DNA of 64,000 nucleotides from the NCBI RefSeq assembly GCF_014235875.1, contig NZ_JACJUK010000003.1, forward strand, positions 1 to 64,000, in the 5' to 3' direction. The stretch comes from Croceivirga lutea (GTDB lineage: Bacteria > Bacteroidota > Bacteroidia > Flavobacteriales > Flavobacteriaceae). This document shows, in pieces, positions 34,124 through 44,165 of the stretch. The notes under the pieces were generated by a model. That model saw only the letters and a program-made list of their open reading frames with translations, made no database searches and was not told the DNA's origin. Position numbers and translations under genes: made by a program. Each line of letters begins with the position of its first letter. Within the stretch, counting starts at the first letter, position 1.

Positions 34124-35338
34124 ATGAATAAGACCATTTTACATATGGATTTAGATACGTTTTACGTATCTGTTGAACGGCTCATTAACCCTGAGCTTAA
34201 AAACAAACCCCTGCTAGTTGGCGGTACTAGTGACCGTGGCGTAGTGGCAGCCTGCAGTTATGAAACTCGTGGTTTTGGAGTACACTCAGGCATGCCTATG
34301 CGTATGGCTAAAGAGTTGTGCCCAGAAGCTACAGTTATTCGTGGTAATGCAGGCACCTACAGTAAACATTCAGATGTGGTTACAGACATTATCAGAGAAG
34401 AAGTGCCTGTTTTTGAAAAATCGAGTATTGATGAGTTTTATGCTGACCTATCTGGTATGGATAAATTTTTTGGCACCTACAAATATGCTACAGAGTTGCG
34501 CCGAAAAATTATTAAAGAAACAGGTTTACCTATTTCTTTTGGGCTATCTGTAAACAAAGTAGTTTCTAAAGTAGCTACTAATGAAGCCAAACCTAACAAC
34601 CAGTTAAAAATAGATTTTGGTTTAGAAAAGCCTTTTCTAGCGCCACTTTCTATAAAAAAGATACCTATGGTGGGCGACAAAACCTACCAAACGCTGCGTA
34701 ATTTAGGAATACGACAGGTAAAAACAGTACAAGAAATGCCTATTGATGTTATGCATCAGGTATTAGGTGCCAACGGTACTGTTATTTGGAAAAGAGCCAA
34801 CGGTATAGACAACACCCCAGTAATACCTTTCTGCGACAGAAAGTCTATTTCTACTGAACGTACATTTGACCGTGATACTATTGATGTGGTCAAACTCAAA
34901 GGTATAATCATGGCAATGACAGAAAACTTGGCCTATCAATTACGAAGGGGTGAAAAGCTCACCGCCTGCATTGCTGTAAAAATTAGATATTCTGATTTTA
35001 ACACCTACTCTAAACAAAAGCGCATTCCGTATACCAGCGCAGACCATATTTTAATTCCAAAAATTATGGATCTATTTAATACACTTTATAACAAAAGAAT
35101 GTTGGTGCGTTTGGTAGGTATTAGGTTTAGCCATTTAGTCTCGGGCAATTACCAAATTAACCTTTTTGATGACACCGAGGAAGCATTGAATCTATACCAA
35201 GCTATGGATAAGGTTCGTAAGCGCTTTGGTGACCGGGCTGTACTACGCGCCACTGCAATGGACGCCAAAACTATTGGTCGTATGCAAAACCCATTTAACG
35301 GGCAACCACCAGTAGTTTTAGCACATAGAAAACAGTAA
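34124..35338 (+). CDS. dinB: DNA polymerase IV (Y-family)
   Basis: A 404-residue translesion polymerase. MDLDTFYVSVERL (catalytic Asp), PMRMAKELCPEA, SSIDEFYADLSG (catalytic Asp-Glu) and the helix-hairpin-helix region IPMVGDKTYQTLRNLGI, then the little-finger domain from about 235. Catalytic acids are intact, so this is DinB and not the inactive ImuB. A C-terminal beta-clamp motif is expected; FDDTE(EALNL) precedes a variable tail. It is 116 bases upstream of an error-prone DnaE, with which it forms a mutagenesis pair. Confidence 0.94.
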   Translation: MNKTILHMDLDTFYVSVERLINPELKNKPLLVGGTSDRGVVAACSYETRGFGVHSGMPMRMAKELCPEATVIRGNAGTYSKHSDVVTDIIREEVPVFEKSSIDEFYADLSGMDKFFGTYKYATELRRKIIKETGLPISFGLSVNKVVSKVATNEAKPNNQLKIDFGLEKPFLAPLSIKKIPMVGDKTYQTLRNLGIRQVKTVQEMPIDVMHQVLGANGTVIWKRANGIDNTPVIPFCDRKSISTERTFDRDTIDVVKLKGIIMAMTENLAYQLRRGEKLTACIAVKIRYSDFNTYSKQKRIPYTSADHILIPKIMDLFNTLYNKRMLVRLVGIRFSHLVSGNYQINLFDDTEEALNLYQAMDKVRKRFGDRAVLRATAMDAKTIGRMQNPFNGQPPVVLAHRKQ

Positions 35339-35393
35339 AGCATAGTTAACAGATGGTAGCATTATTAATTTAAAAATGTTACACACAACGAAC

Positions 35394-35435
35394 AACGATT
35401 AACGATTAACGATTAACGATTAACGATTAACGATT
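35394..35435 (+). repeat. Six tandem copies of AACGATT
   Basis: The 7-base unit AACGATT is repeated six times without error, ending 19 bases before the GTG start of the dnaE2-like gene. Since seven is not a multiple of three and the array is in the leader, copy changes would alter spacing rather than reading frame. Confidence 0.9.
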
Positions 35436-35454
35436 AAGGAACAACAAAAACACC

Positions 35455-38451
35455 GTGTATCTAAACTGCCACACCTATTACAGTTTACGCTTTGGCACTT
35501 TTTCAGAAGTAGAGTTGCTACAACTTGCTCAAGAAAATCATATAAAGCAATTGGTACTTACTGATATTAATAACACATCAGCAGCGCTCAACTTTGTACG
35601 CAAATCTGCAGAATTTAATATTAGCCCACTTTTAGGTATTGATTTTAGAAACGGAGTAGAATCCTGTTTTATCGGCATTGCCAAAAACAATGAAGGTTAC
35701 CAAGAGTTAAACGCTTTTTTGTCTTATCACTTACATAAAGCTGTAGCAATACCAGCACGGGCACCCGTATTTAAAAACGCCTTTGTAATCTACCCATTCG
35801 AGACTATTTTATTGAATGAACTAGATAATTTTCTTCCGCATGAATTTATAGGTATCTCTATCAAAGATTTAAGGCGTCTACCCTTTTCGCGATTAAAAAA
35901 ACAAAGAGACAAACTGGTAGTACAGCAGCCCGTTACTTTTAGAAACAAACGTGACTTTAATGCCCACCGTTTATTACGAGCCATAGATAATAATGTGCTT
36001 TTAAGTAAACTAGATGAAAGTGAACTGGCTCAAGAAGATGAAAAAATGTATCCGTTAGAAAATTTAGTTGCCGCGTTTTCTGAATATAGTTTTATTCTTG
36101 AAAACACTGAAAAGCTACTAACACAGTGCAGTATTCATTTTGATTTTTCTAAAAATCGAAAACCACAAAATCTACGGTTTTATAATCAAAACAAAGCAGA
36201 AGATGAGGCCCTCCTTTTAAAACTTTGTAAAGAAGGATTACCCTACCGCTACCCAAAAGTTACTAAAGCTATTACTAACCGCTTAAACAAAGAGCTAGAC
36301 CTCATCAAACAAATGGGGTTTGTATCATATTTTCTCATCAACTGGGATATTGTAAGCTACGCTCGCCAACAAGGCTTTTTTTATGTGGGGCGTGGTAGTG
36401 GCGCCAATAGTGTTGTAGCCTATTTGCTTCGCATTACAGACGTAGACCCCATGGAGCTCGACCTCTATTTTGAGCGTTTTATCAATCTGTATAGAGCCAA
36501 TCCGCCCGACTTTGATATTGATTTTTCATGGCGAGACAGAGAACACATGACGCACTACATCTTCAACAGATTTTCTCATGTAGCCTTGGTAGGCACCTAC
36601 GTAACGTTTAAATACAAAGGAGTTGTAAGAGAATTGGGTAAAGTTTTTGGGCTCCCAAAAGCAGAAATAGACGCCCTAAGTAATGGCAATTTTGAGGTTT
36701 CGCAACTAGACAGCATGGCCGTTTTAGTGCTCAAATACGGGAAACTAATTGAAGGTATGCCTAATTATGTTAGTGTACATGCTAGCGGTATACTTATTAG
36801 TGAACGCCCATTGCATTATTTTTCGGCCACTTTTATGCCACCCAAGGGCTTTGCTACCCTACATTTTGATATGATTATTGCTGAAGATGTTGGCTTATTT
36901 AAGTTTGACATTTTAGCACAACGCGGGTTAGGAAAAATAAAAGACACCCTAGGTATTGTAGCTTATAATCAGCCAGAAAAAGCAAATTTTGACATACATG
37001 ATGTAAAGGCATTTTTCAAAGACCCCGTTATCAACAACCTCGTAAAAACCGCACAATGCATGGGTTGTTTTTACGTAGAATCACCCGCTATGCGCATGTT
37101 GCTTAAAAAGCTAGAAGTAGACAACTACTTAGGTTTAGTAGCAGCCAGTTCTATTATTAGGCCAGGGGTATCTAAAAGTGGTATGATGCGCGAATATATT
37201 CTACGTCATCGCAATCCAGGTAGAGCCCAAGAAAAAGGGCATCCTGTTATGTTGAGTATAATGCCAGAAACCTACGGTGTAATGGTCTACCAAGAAGATG
37301 TAATTAAAGTAGCCCACCATTTTGCCGATTTAGATTTGGGTGAAGCAGATGTACTACGCAGAGGTATGAGCGGTAAGTTTCGATCACGAGCAGAGTTCGA
37401 AAAGGTAAAAGAAAAATTTAGAAGCAACTGCCTTAAAAAAGGCTATTCAGAAAAATTAATAGATGAAGTTTGGTACCAAGTAGCCAGTTTTGCAGGCTAT
37501 GCTTTTGCCAAAGGACACTCCGCCTCTTATGCCGTTGAGAGCTACCAAAGTTTGTTTTTACGTGCTTATTTTCCGTTAGAATATTTAGTAGCTGTACTTA
37601 ATAACGGTGGTGGGTTTTACAGCGCTGAATTTTATGTACATGATGCTCAAATGATGGGTGCTACCATACATCCACCTTGTATTAATCAAAGTAATGCCGC
37701 TAACGTAATTTATGGCACTCATATTTATTTAGGTTTTATGTATTTACGCGATTTAGAAGAGCGCGTAATGCAACGCATACTCACAGAACGGCAAAACAAA
37801 GGCAACTTTAACACCTTAGAAGAATTTATAGACCGCGTTGTAATTTCTGTTGAGCAATTAGCTATTCTAATTCGTATTGATGCATTTAGGTTCACAGGCA
37901 TTAATAAGCATGAACTGCTATGGAAAGCGCATCTCACCCTTTCTAAAGGAAAACGGGTAGACCATCCAAAATTATTTCCGCCAAAACGAAACAAGTTTAC
38001 CATACCTACTTTACACACTACGGCTTTAGAAACTGCTTTTGAACAATGGGAGCTATTGGGTTTTCCACTATGTAGCCCATTTGAACTTTTAGCCAAACCA
38101 CCTTTAAATCAGAATGGTCACCGAGACTTACCACAATATTTAAATACGTTTATTGATATCTACGGTTATCTAGTTACTGTAAAAAACACTCGTACGCATA
38201 CCGGCAAACGCATGCATTTTGCCACACTATTAGACCAGCATGGTGAAGTTTTTGACACCGTACTTTTTCCACCGATTGCGGCTAAATATAGCTTTCACGG
38301 AAAAGGTATTTATCGGTTTTATGGCAAAGTGGTAAGCGAATTTGGTTTTTTAAGTATTGAGGTTATTAAAATGAAAAAGCAAGATTTTGTTCCAGACCCA
38401 CGTTACGCAGAGATGCGGACAAGCAAAAAAGTATTTGGGTCAAAGAAATAG
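35455..38451 (+). CDS. dnaE2: Error-prone DNA polymerase III alpha subunit (DnaE2-like)
   Basis: A 998-residue C-family polymerase without N-terminal exonuclease; the replicative dnaE is elsewhere in the window (50.2 kb). N-terminal PHP domain (LNCHTYYSLRFGTF...), palm with GRGSGANSVVAYLL and the catalytic PPDFDIDFSW, then GHSASYAVESYQS, and a C-terminal OB domain. It is shorter than replicative DnaE (about 1160 and more). Start is GTG because an in-frame TAA lies nine codons upstream. No imuA or imuB is next to it, so dinB is its probable partner. Symbol is by similarity of type. Confidence 0.9.
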   Translation: MYLNCHTYYSLRFGTFSEVELLQLAQENHIKQLVLTDINNTSAALNFVRKSAEFNISPLLGIDFRNGVESCFIGIAKNNEGYQELNAFLSYHLHKAVAIPARAPVFKNAFVIYPFETILLNELDNFLPHEFIGISIKDLRRLPFSRLKKQRDKLVVQQPVTFRNKRDFNAHRLLRAIDNNVLLSKLDESELAQEDEKMYPLENLVAAFSEYSFILENTEKLLTQCSIHFDFSKNRKPQNLRFYNQNKAEDEALLLKLCKEGLPYRYPKVTKAITNRLNKELDLIKQMGFVSYFLINWDIVSYARQQGFFYVGRGSGANSVVAYLLRITDVDPMELDLYFERFINLYRANPPDFDIDFSWRDREHMTHYIFNRFSHVALVGTYVTFKYKGVVRELGKVFGLPKAEIDALSNGNFEVSQLDSMAVLVLKYGKLIEGMPNYVSVHASGILISERPLHYFSATFMPPKGFATLHFDMIIAEDVGLFKFDILAQRGLGKIKDTLGIVAYNQPEKANFDIHDVKAFFKDPVINNLVKTAQCMGCFYVESPAMRMLLKKLEVDNYLGLVAASSIIRPGVSKSGMMREYILRHRNPGRAQEKGHPVMLSIMPETYGVMVYQEDVIKVAHHFADLDLGEADVLRRGMSGKFRSRAEFEKVKEKFRSNCLKKGYSEKLIDEVWYQVASFAGYAFAKGHSASYAVESYQSLFLRAYFPLEYLVAVLNNGGGFYSAEFYVHDAQMMGATIHPPCINQSNAANVIYGTHIYLGFMYLRDLEERVMQRILTERQNKGNFNTLEEFIDRVVISVEQLAILIRIDAFRFTGINKHELLWKAHLTLSKGKRVDHPKLFPPKRNKFTIPTLHTTALETAFEQWELLGFPLCSPFELLAKPPLNQNGHRDLPQYLNTFIDIYGYLVTVKNTRTHTGKRMHFATLLDQHGEVFDTVLFPPIAAKYSFHGKGIYRFYGKVVSEFGFLSIEVIKMKKQDFVPDPRYAEMRTSKKVFGSKK

Positions 38452-38492
38452 CCTACAATCCCCTACATTTAGCCTATTAATTGCTACTACAG

Positions 38493-40793
38493 ATGAAAAA
38501 GGAATTTACCCGAAAGGTTTCTATTACAAGTGATATAAAATTTACCGGGCTTGAACTCAAAGAACCCATGAGAACTGCTGCAGGTGTTCATGGTGTCACC
38601 GAAGCCCTAAAACACACCTTTAAAGAAATGGGTGTAGTAAATGCCACCAAGGCCCTTTTTGACATGAATCAAGAAGATGGTTTTCGCTGCCCCAGTTGCG
38701 CATGGCCCGTACCAGAAAATCCTTCAAAAATTGCGGAATACTGTGAAAATGGCGCTAAGGCTTTAGCTGATGAAGCCACAAGAGTACATATTGGAGCTAA
38801 ATTTTTTAGTAAATATTCCGTTGAAGAATTGGCCAAACATAGTGATTATGAACTCAATAAACTAGGTAGAATTACTGAACCCTTAGTTTTAAAAGAAGGC
38901 AAAGTACATTACGAACCTATTAGTTGGGAAGCCGCATACCAATTAATGGCCAAAGAGTTAAAAGCATTAGACCACCCAGATGAAGCCATATTTTACACCT
39001 CTGGTCGTTCTAGTAATGAAGCTGCTTTTTTGTACGGCATGTTTGCCCGGGCACTAGGTACCAATAATATGCCAGATTGTTCTAATATGTGTCATGAATC
39101 TTCGGGCAAGGCACTTTCTAAAATGTTGGGTATAGGTAAAGGTTCTGTAACCATAGATGATTTACATGGTGCCGAAGTAGTACTCGTAGTAGGTCAAAAC
39201 CCAGGAACTAACCATCCTAGAATGCTTTCTGCCTTAGAAAAATGCAAGCAAAATGGAGGTAAAATTGTAAGCATAAATCCCTTAGCCGAAACAGGTTTAG
39301 TAAATTTTAAAAATCCACAAAAGGTAGCTGATATGCTAAGTGGCGGTAGAAACATCTCAGATATACATCTACCTATAAAAATCAATACAGATATCGCTTT
39401 AGCTAAATATATTTTAAAACGATTAAAAGAACTAGACGCCGAAACTAATACCGTGTTTGACCATGAATTTATTGCAAATAAAGTAGCTAATTACGATGAA
39501 CTAATAACAGACCTTGATAAGTATAACAATGAACAATTGCTGGCACAAACAGGGCTTGACAAAGAAAATGTTGAGGAAGTAGTTCAATTGTTAGCTAAAA
39601 ATTCTAAAATCATTATTTGCTGGGCCATGGGTATTACCCAGCACAAAAACGCCGTACCTACCATACAAGAATATGTAAACATTTTATTGGTTAAAGGAGC
39701 CATAGGAAAACCGCACGCTGGCACCTGCCCCGTGCGTGGCCATAGTAATGTTCAAGGAGACCGTAGTGTTGGTATACAACATTTTGTTGATGAAGGCCTA
39801 AATAACCGAATTAAAGAACATCTTGGTTTTGATGCGCCCACCAAAAGAGGTGTTGATGTGGTAGAGGCCATACAAACTATGTATAAAAAGAAAGCAAAAA
39901 TCTTTGTTTGTTTAGGAGGTAATTTTGTGATGGCAGCTTCTGATACAGTGTACACGGCAAAAGCAGTTTCTAATTGCCACCTAACCGTTCAAATAAGCAC
40001 CAAATTAAACCGAAGCCATTTAATTACAGGTAAAACTGCCCTACTATTACCCACTTTTGGAAGGTCTGAAAAAGATATTCAAAATGGAAAACAGCAATAC
40101 CTTACCATGGAAAGTAGCACAGGTAAAGTTCGCCAAAGTAAGGGGCTATTAAAACCTGCTTCAGGTAACTTAAAAAGCGAGCCAGAAATTATTGCAGAAG
40201 TAGCTAATACATATTTTGATGGTAATCATAGTATGGACTGGAAAACCTTAGCCCATGACTACAATGCTATCAGAGAGTTAATTGATAAAACTGTAAAAGG
40301 ATTTGACAAAACCAATGAGCGTTCTAAAGGTCATGGCTACTATTTACCTAACAATGCTAGAGCAGGTGATTTTAGCAACTTACCAAATGGAAAAGCGCAA
40401 TTAACTATTAATCCAGTAACGAGAATTTCGTTAAATAAAGATGAGTTAATTCTGATGACTATTCGTTCTCATGACCAGTTCAACACCACCATTTATGGAC
40501 TACACGACAGGTATAGAGGCATACATAATGAAAGACGTGTGGTTTTTATGAATAAAGCTGATATGAAGCTTAGAAATTTAGAAAAGAGAAGTGTTGTTAA
40601 TCTGCACAGTGACTATGACGGAAAGAAAAGAACCGCAGAAAAGTTCTTGGTTATACCCTACGATATTCCTCAAGGAAATGCAGCTGCCTATTTTCCTGAG
40701 ACTAATGTATTGGTTCCAATTGACCAATTTGCAGATGATAGCCAAACCCCAATCAGTAAATCAATTCGAATAACAATAGCGGAAGTAATGTAA
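38493..40793 (+). CDS. FdhF/YdeP-family molybdopterin oxidoreductase
   Basis: A 766-residue protein of the molybdopterin-dependent oxidoreductase superfamily (YdeP branch). Near residue 57, FRCPSCAWPVPENP... with a Cys shortly after (EYCENG) is the iron-sulfur motif, less canonical than in Fdh; then the Mo-bisMGD domains (IFYTSGRSSNEAAFLYG, VVGQNPGTNHPRM). Central CHESSGKAL lacks an obvious selenocysteine. No Tat signal, so it is cytoplasmic. Substrate unknown; the E. coli homolog is linked to acid tolerance. I start at ATG 38493; a TTG 12 bases earlier is less likely. Confidence 0.88.
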   Translation: MKKEFTRKVSITSDIKFTGLELKEPMRTAAGVHGVTEALKHTFKEMGVVNATKALFDMNQEDGFRCPSCAWPVPENPSKIAEYCENGAKALADEATRVHIGAKFFSKYSVEELAKHSDYELNKLGRITEPLVLKEGKVHYEPISWEAAYQLMAKELKALDHPDEAIFYTSGRSSNEAAFLYGMFARALGTNNMPDCSNMCHESSGKALSKMLGIGKGSVTIDDLHGAEVVLVVGQNPGTNHPRMLSALEKCKQNGGKIVSINPLAETGLVNFKNPQKVADMLSGGRNISDIHLPIKINTDIALAKYILKRLKELDAETNTVFDHEFIANKVANYDELITDLDKYNNEQLLAQTGLDKENVEEVVQLLAKNSKIIICWAMGITQHKNAVPTIQEYVNILLVKGAIGKPHAGTCPVRGHSNVQGDRSVGIQHFVDEGLNNRIKEHLGFDAPTKRGVDVVEAIQTMYKKKAKIFVCLGGNFVMAASDTVYTAKAVSNCHLTVQISTKLNRSHLITGKTALLLPTFGRSEKDIQNGKQQYLTMESSTGKVRQSKGLLKPASGNLKSEPEIIAEVANTYFDGNHSMDWKTLAHDYNAIRELIDKTVKGFDKTNERSKGHGYYLPNNARAGDFSNLPNGKAQLTINPVTRISLNKDELILMTIRSHDQFNTTIYGLHDRYRGIHNERRVVFMNKADMKLRNLEKRSVVNLHSDYDGKKRTAEKFLVIPYDIPQGNAAAYFPETNVLVPIDQFADDSQTPISKSIRITIAEVM

Positions 40794-40825
40794 ATAGCTT
40801 ACTTTTAAAGGTATTGCCTTTATCA

Positions 40826-41551
40826 ATGAACATTAAATACTTCTTTCTTTTACTCGCATTACTTGCAGAAATTGTAGGTACTATAGGGGGGTTTGGTTCT
40901 TCGGTATTTTTTGTTCCTATTGGTAATTTTTATTTTGATTTTTACTCCGTTCTAGGATTGACAGCCATATTTCACGTCTCTAGTAATTTGAGCAAGATAG
41001 TTTTATTCAAAAAAGGTTTAGACAAGCGACTATTACTTTACATTGGCGTACCATCAGTATTGTTTGTAATTATCGGGGGTATCTTGTCAAAATTTGGTAA
41101 TGACCTATGGTTAAAAATTATACTTGGCGTTTTTCTCATTGTGTTTAGTCTTTTTTTTCTCATAAAAAAGGAAGTCATTGTATTGCCGAGTAATAAAAAT
41201 GCGATTTACGGCGGCTCATTATCTGGTTTTTCTGCCGGACTTTTAGGGACTGGTGGTGCCATTAGAGGGTTAACCATGGCCGCTTTTAATCTTGAAAAAA
41301 ATGCATTTATTGCCACCTCAGCATTTATAGATTTTATGATAGATTTAACCCGGTCATTTGTGTATTATGGCAATGGATACATCACCAAAGAAATTCTAAT
41401 TTACATACCGTTTTTAATAGTTATAGGTTGGATAGGCACCTACCTTGGTAAGCTAATTTTAAATAAAATACCACAAGAAAAATTTAAGCGACTTTCATTA
41501 TCCTTAATATTGATAATTGGAGTAATTACGCTAATAGAAGTACTTTTTTAA
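40826..41551 (+). CDS. TauE/SafE-family membrane permease
   Basis: A 241-residue protein with about 7-8 membrane helices. It has the two-fold repeated fold of the TauE/SafE/DUF81 family; the hallmark IVGTIGGFGSSVFFVPI is in the first half and SGFSAGLLGTGGAIRG in the second. These export sulfite or organosulfonates or related anions. It begins 32 bases after the oxidoreductase gene and may be co-transcribed; a functional link is uncertain. Confidence 0.85.
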   Translation: MNIKYFFLLLALLAEIVGTIGGFGSSVFFVPIGNFYFDFYSVLGLTAIFHVSSNLSKIVLFKKGLDKRLLLYIGVPSVLFVIIGGILSKFGNDLWLKIILGVFLIVFSLFFLIKKEVIVLPSNKNAIYGGSLSGFSAGLLGTGGAIRGLTMAAFNLEKNAFIATSAFIDFMIDLTRSFVYYGNGYITKEILIYIPFLIVIGWIGTYLGKLILNKIPQEKFKRLSLSLILIIGVITLIEVLF

Positions 41552-41565
41552 GATAAAACTTCATT

Positions 41566-43158
41566 TTAATTAGTCTTTAAATGTCCTTTAAATGCTAGAT
41601 AAACCCCATTGCTCCAACCAAACCCATCTTGCACCGGATATTCACCACCACCTGCTTCTAAGGTCATATCTTCCACATTATACTTTTCTACAAATTTGCC
41701 TGTGTTTTGATATACCTTTTCATTAAGATTAACCCATCTACTAGCAATGGTATCTGCTAATTGTTTATGACCGTAATTTTGCAACCCTTTAAATGTCATC
41801 CATTGTAATGGAGCCCATCCATTAGGCGCGTCCCATTGTTGACCAGAATAGGTTAAGGTAGTTAAGACCCCACCAGGTTTCAAAAACGCTGACTCAATGG
41901 TTTTTGCAACTGCATCTGCTTGTTCTGGTGTAGCCATTTTAAAAAACAAGGGATATACCGTGGCCAAAGATTTTATTCCTGTTCCTTGATTTTTAACCCA
42001 ATTAAAATCTTCAAAAACGCCTAGTTCTTTATTCCATGCTGTAGTATTTAAAAATTCAATCCTTACACTTTGTTGTTGCTTTAATTGGTTTACGTATCCT
42101 TGATTATCTGCATAACAGATTTTGAGTATTTCTTCTAAACCGTACAATAATGCATTTAAATCTACCGGTATAATATCTGTAGTTTGTATAGTCTCAATAG
42201 TTTTACCATCTGCAAACCAACGAACCGAATAATCCCACCCAGACTCGGCACCAGCGCGTAAATCTAAGTACATTTTTTCACCACCATTAGTCTGCTGTAC
42301 TTGGTTGAAATCTTCTTTGTATGATTCTTGCCTGGGGGAAACTCCTCGGTCAAAATACCTGTTTAAAATTCCGGCTTCAGTATAAACCACATGTTCAAAC
42401 GCCTTTGTTTCTGCATTAGATGTGTTCATCCAAAAATCATATTCTGCCTTTAAAACCTCTTTATACTTTTGGTAAATAGCTTCACCCTTTTCTTGAGCTA
42501 ACAAACTAACCATTTGAGCAAAAAACGGAGGTTGTGACCTTGTAATATAGTATGTTCTATTACCATTAGGAATATGACCAACCGTTCTAATTAAATGAGC
42601 AAAATTATCGAGCATATTTTCAATTAACGCAAATTCGCCACTTTCTACTAAACCTAGCATTGTAAAATAACTATCCCAATAATACACCTCTCTAAATCTA
42701 CCCCCAGGTACTACATAAGGGTTAGGTAAAGGAATAAGAGAACCTGTTCTAGCAACCGTATCACTCTGTCTGGTGAGTACTGGCCATAAAGAAGCTACAT
42801 GTTCAGCCGCTGATTTTGTTGAGTCTGCTTTAAAATCAGAAGAAATAGATGGTGGTACTTCAAAATTTTCTAGTACAAATGTTTCTAAATCAAAATCGGC
42901 CGTCTGTTTTTCAGATGTGTACCTAGCTAAGATATTTTTATAGGAATCTTTTGGGGTACAATCCACAAAGGTTTTACTGTCTTTAAATAATTCACTTAGC
43001 TGAACATCAACAAAAAGTTCACCGAACAATTCATCAGGAGTTTGCAGATTTACCTGTGGTACATTTACTTGATTAACTTTTGAACTTTGCTGGTTTTTGG
43101 TTTCTGATTTACAAGAGAGTACTACCAAAAACACTATAAATAAGGGTAATCGAAACAT
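41566..43158 (-). CDS. treA: Periplasmic/surface trehalase (GH37), lipoprotein
   Basis: A 530-residue GH37 enzyme splitting alpha,alpha-trehalose into two glucoses. Signature 1 is PGGRFREVYYWDSYFTMLGL at about 157-176 and signature 2 is QWDAPNGWAPLQWM at about 442-455, both typical. The N-terminus is a lipoprotein signal (LFIVFLVVLSC, Cys at about 16), so the enzyme is outside the inner membrane. It is next to a LuxR-type regulator gene on the same strand and convergent with the permease. Confidence 0.93.
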   Translation of the reverse strand: MFRLPLFIVFLVVLSCKSETKNQQSSKVNQVNVPQVNLQTPDELFGELFVDVQLSELFKDSKTFVDCTPKDSYKNILARYTSEKQTADFDLETFVLENFEVPPSISSDFKADSTKSAAEHVASLWPVLTRQSDTVARTGSLIPLPNPYVVPGGRFREVYYWDSYFTMLGLVESGEFALIENMLDNFAHLIRTVGHIPNGNRTYYITRSQPPFFAQMVSLLAQEKGEAIYQKYKEVLKAEYDFWMNTSNAETKAFEHVVYTEAGILNRYFDRGVSPRQESYKEDFNQVQQTNGGEKMYLDLRAGAESGWDYSVRWFADGKTIETIQTTDIIPVDLNALLYGLEEILKICYADNQGYVNQLKQQQSVRIEFLNTTAWNKELGVFEDFNWVKNQGTGIKSLATVYPLFFKMATPEQADAVAKTIESAFLKPGGVLTTLTYSGQQWDAPNGWAPLQWMTFKGLQNYGHKQLADTIASRWVNLNEKVYQNTGKFVEKYNVEDMTLEAGGGEYPVQDGFGWSNGVYLAFKGHLKTN

Positions 43159-43213
43159 TTACATTCTATTTGGGTTTAAGTTACCCAAAATCATAGAAAT
43201 TATTTATGTAGCA

Positions 43214-43849
43214 TTACAATAAACCGTTTTGAATGGCATACTTTACCATTTCGGCGGCATTAGAAACATCCATTTTTTGCATTAAATTTCTGCGATGCGT
43301 TTCAACAGTTAATGGACTATTAAATAATTCTTCTGCAATATCATTAGTTTTTTTACCATCTGCTATTAATTGTAAAATATGTTTTTCTCTTCTTGTTAGT
43401 TGTGGCACCTCTACTATTTCTTGTGCCATTGATTCAGTAAGAATTTTTTGAACCTCGTTGCCATAATACACATTGTTACTGTGAACCTGTTTAATAGCTA
43501 AGCACAACTCATCAGCACTTGCGTTTTTTAACAAATACCCCTTAACCCCATTACGAATCATTTGGGTTATAATACTTGCTTCATTATATGTACTAAGCCC
43601 CAATATTTTTGATTGTGAGTTTTTTGCTAAAATCAATTTAGCCATATCTATTCCACTAATATCTGGAAGATTTACATCTAATAATATTACATCTACGGCA
43701 TTACTATTTACATATTTTAGTGCCTCTTTGCCGGTGGTAAAATAGTTTTTTACACTGAGCGATTCAAACCCCTCTAGAAGTGTTTTTAAACCTTCGATAA
43801 CCATAGGGTGGTCATCAATTATTACTATTTCAATTGGTTTATGCTGCAT
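43214..43849 (-). CDS. NarL/FixJ-type response regulator
   Basis: A 211-residue regulator: receiver 1-120 with Asp12-Asp13, phospho-acceptor Asp58 (VILLDVNLPD) and Lys (GYLLKNAS), then the LuxR-type helix-turn-helix at about 150-205 (LTRREKHILQLIADGKKTND, SPLTVETHRRNLMQKM). It overlaps the truncated histidine-kinase frame by 11 bases, so it was the partner of that kinase. With the kinase broken, its phosphorylation is uncertain. The trehalase gene follows at 55 bases. Confidence 0.92.
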   Translation of the reverse strand: MQHKPIEIVIIDDHPMVIEGLKTLLEGFESLSVKNYFTTGKEALKYVNSNAVDVILLDVNLPDISGIDMAKLILAKNSQSKILGLSTYNEASIITQMIRNGVKGYLLKNASADELCLAIKQVHSNNVYYGNEVQKILTESMAQEIVEVPQLTRREKHILQLIADGKKTNDIAEELFNSPLTVETHRRNLMQKMDVSNAAEMVKYAIQNGLL

Positions 43850-44165
43850 TAATGTTAAGATGTATGTTTACAGTAGTACCTTCATTCTTTATGCTATGAA
43901 AATCTAACTCTCCTTTTAAATAAGCAATACGTGTTTTTAAGTTTGAAAGACCCATGCCTTTTTGTTCTTTTTCTAAAACTTCTTTTGACATACCAACACC
44001 ATTATCTTCTACTGTGATATCAATAGTGTTGCCTTCTCGAATAAACTGTATTAAAACCTCTGTTGCTTTAGCATGTTTGACTGCATTATTAATGAGCTCT
44101 TGTATTACCCTAAAAATAGTTACTTGATGATTCAAATCAATACCGTTTTCATCGCCATAAAATTG
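43839..44165 (-). pseudogene. C-terminal fragment of a histidine kinase
   Basis: Only the HATPase domain remains: IFRVIQELINNAVKHAKAT (N-box), VEDNGVGM (G1) and GMGLSNLKTRI (G2), about 98-110 residues, of the HisKA_3 type usually paired with NarL regulators. The frame continues upstream as QFYGDENGIDLNHQ, then stops at a TAG. The dimerisation and sensor parts are missing. A TTG at 44135 or no start at all is available. The upstream end is joined to another truncated gene. Confidence 0.85.

Noticed and set aside
34124-35338. ImuB (inactive Y-family polymerase)
   Set aside because: The catalytic acidic residues (MDLDTF, SSIDEFY) are intact, so it is DinB.
35394-35435. CRISPR-like array
   Set aside because: Units are 7 bases with no spacers; it is a simple tandem repeat.
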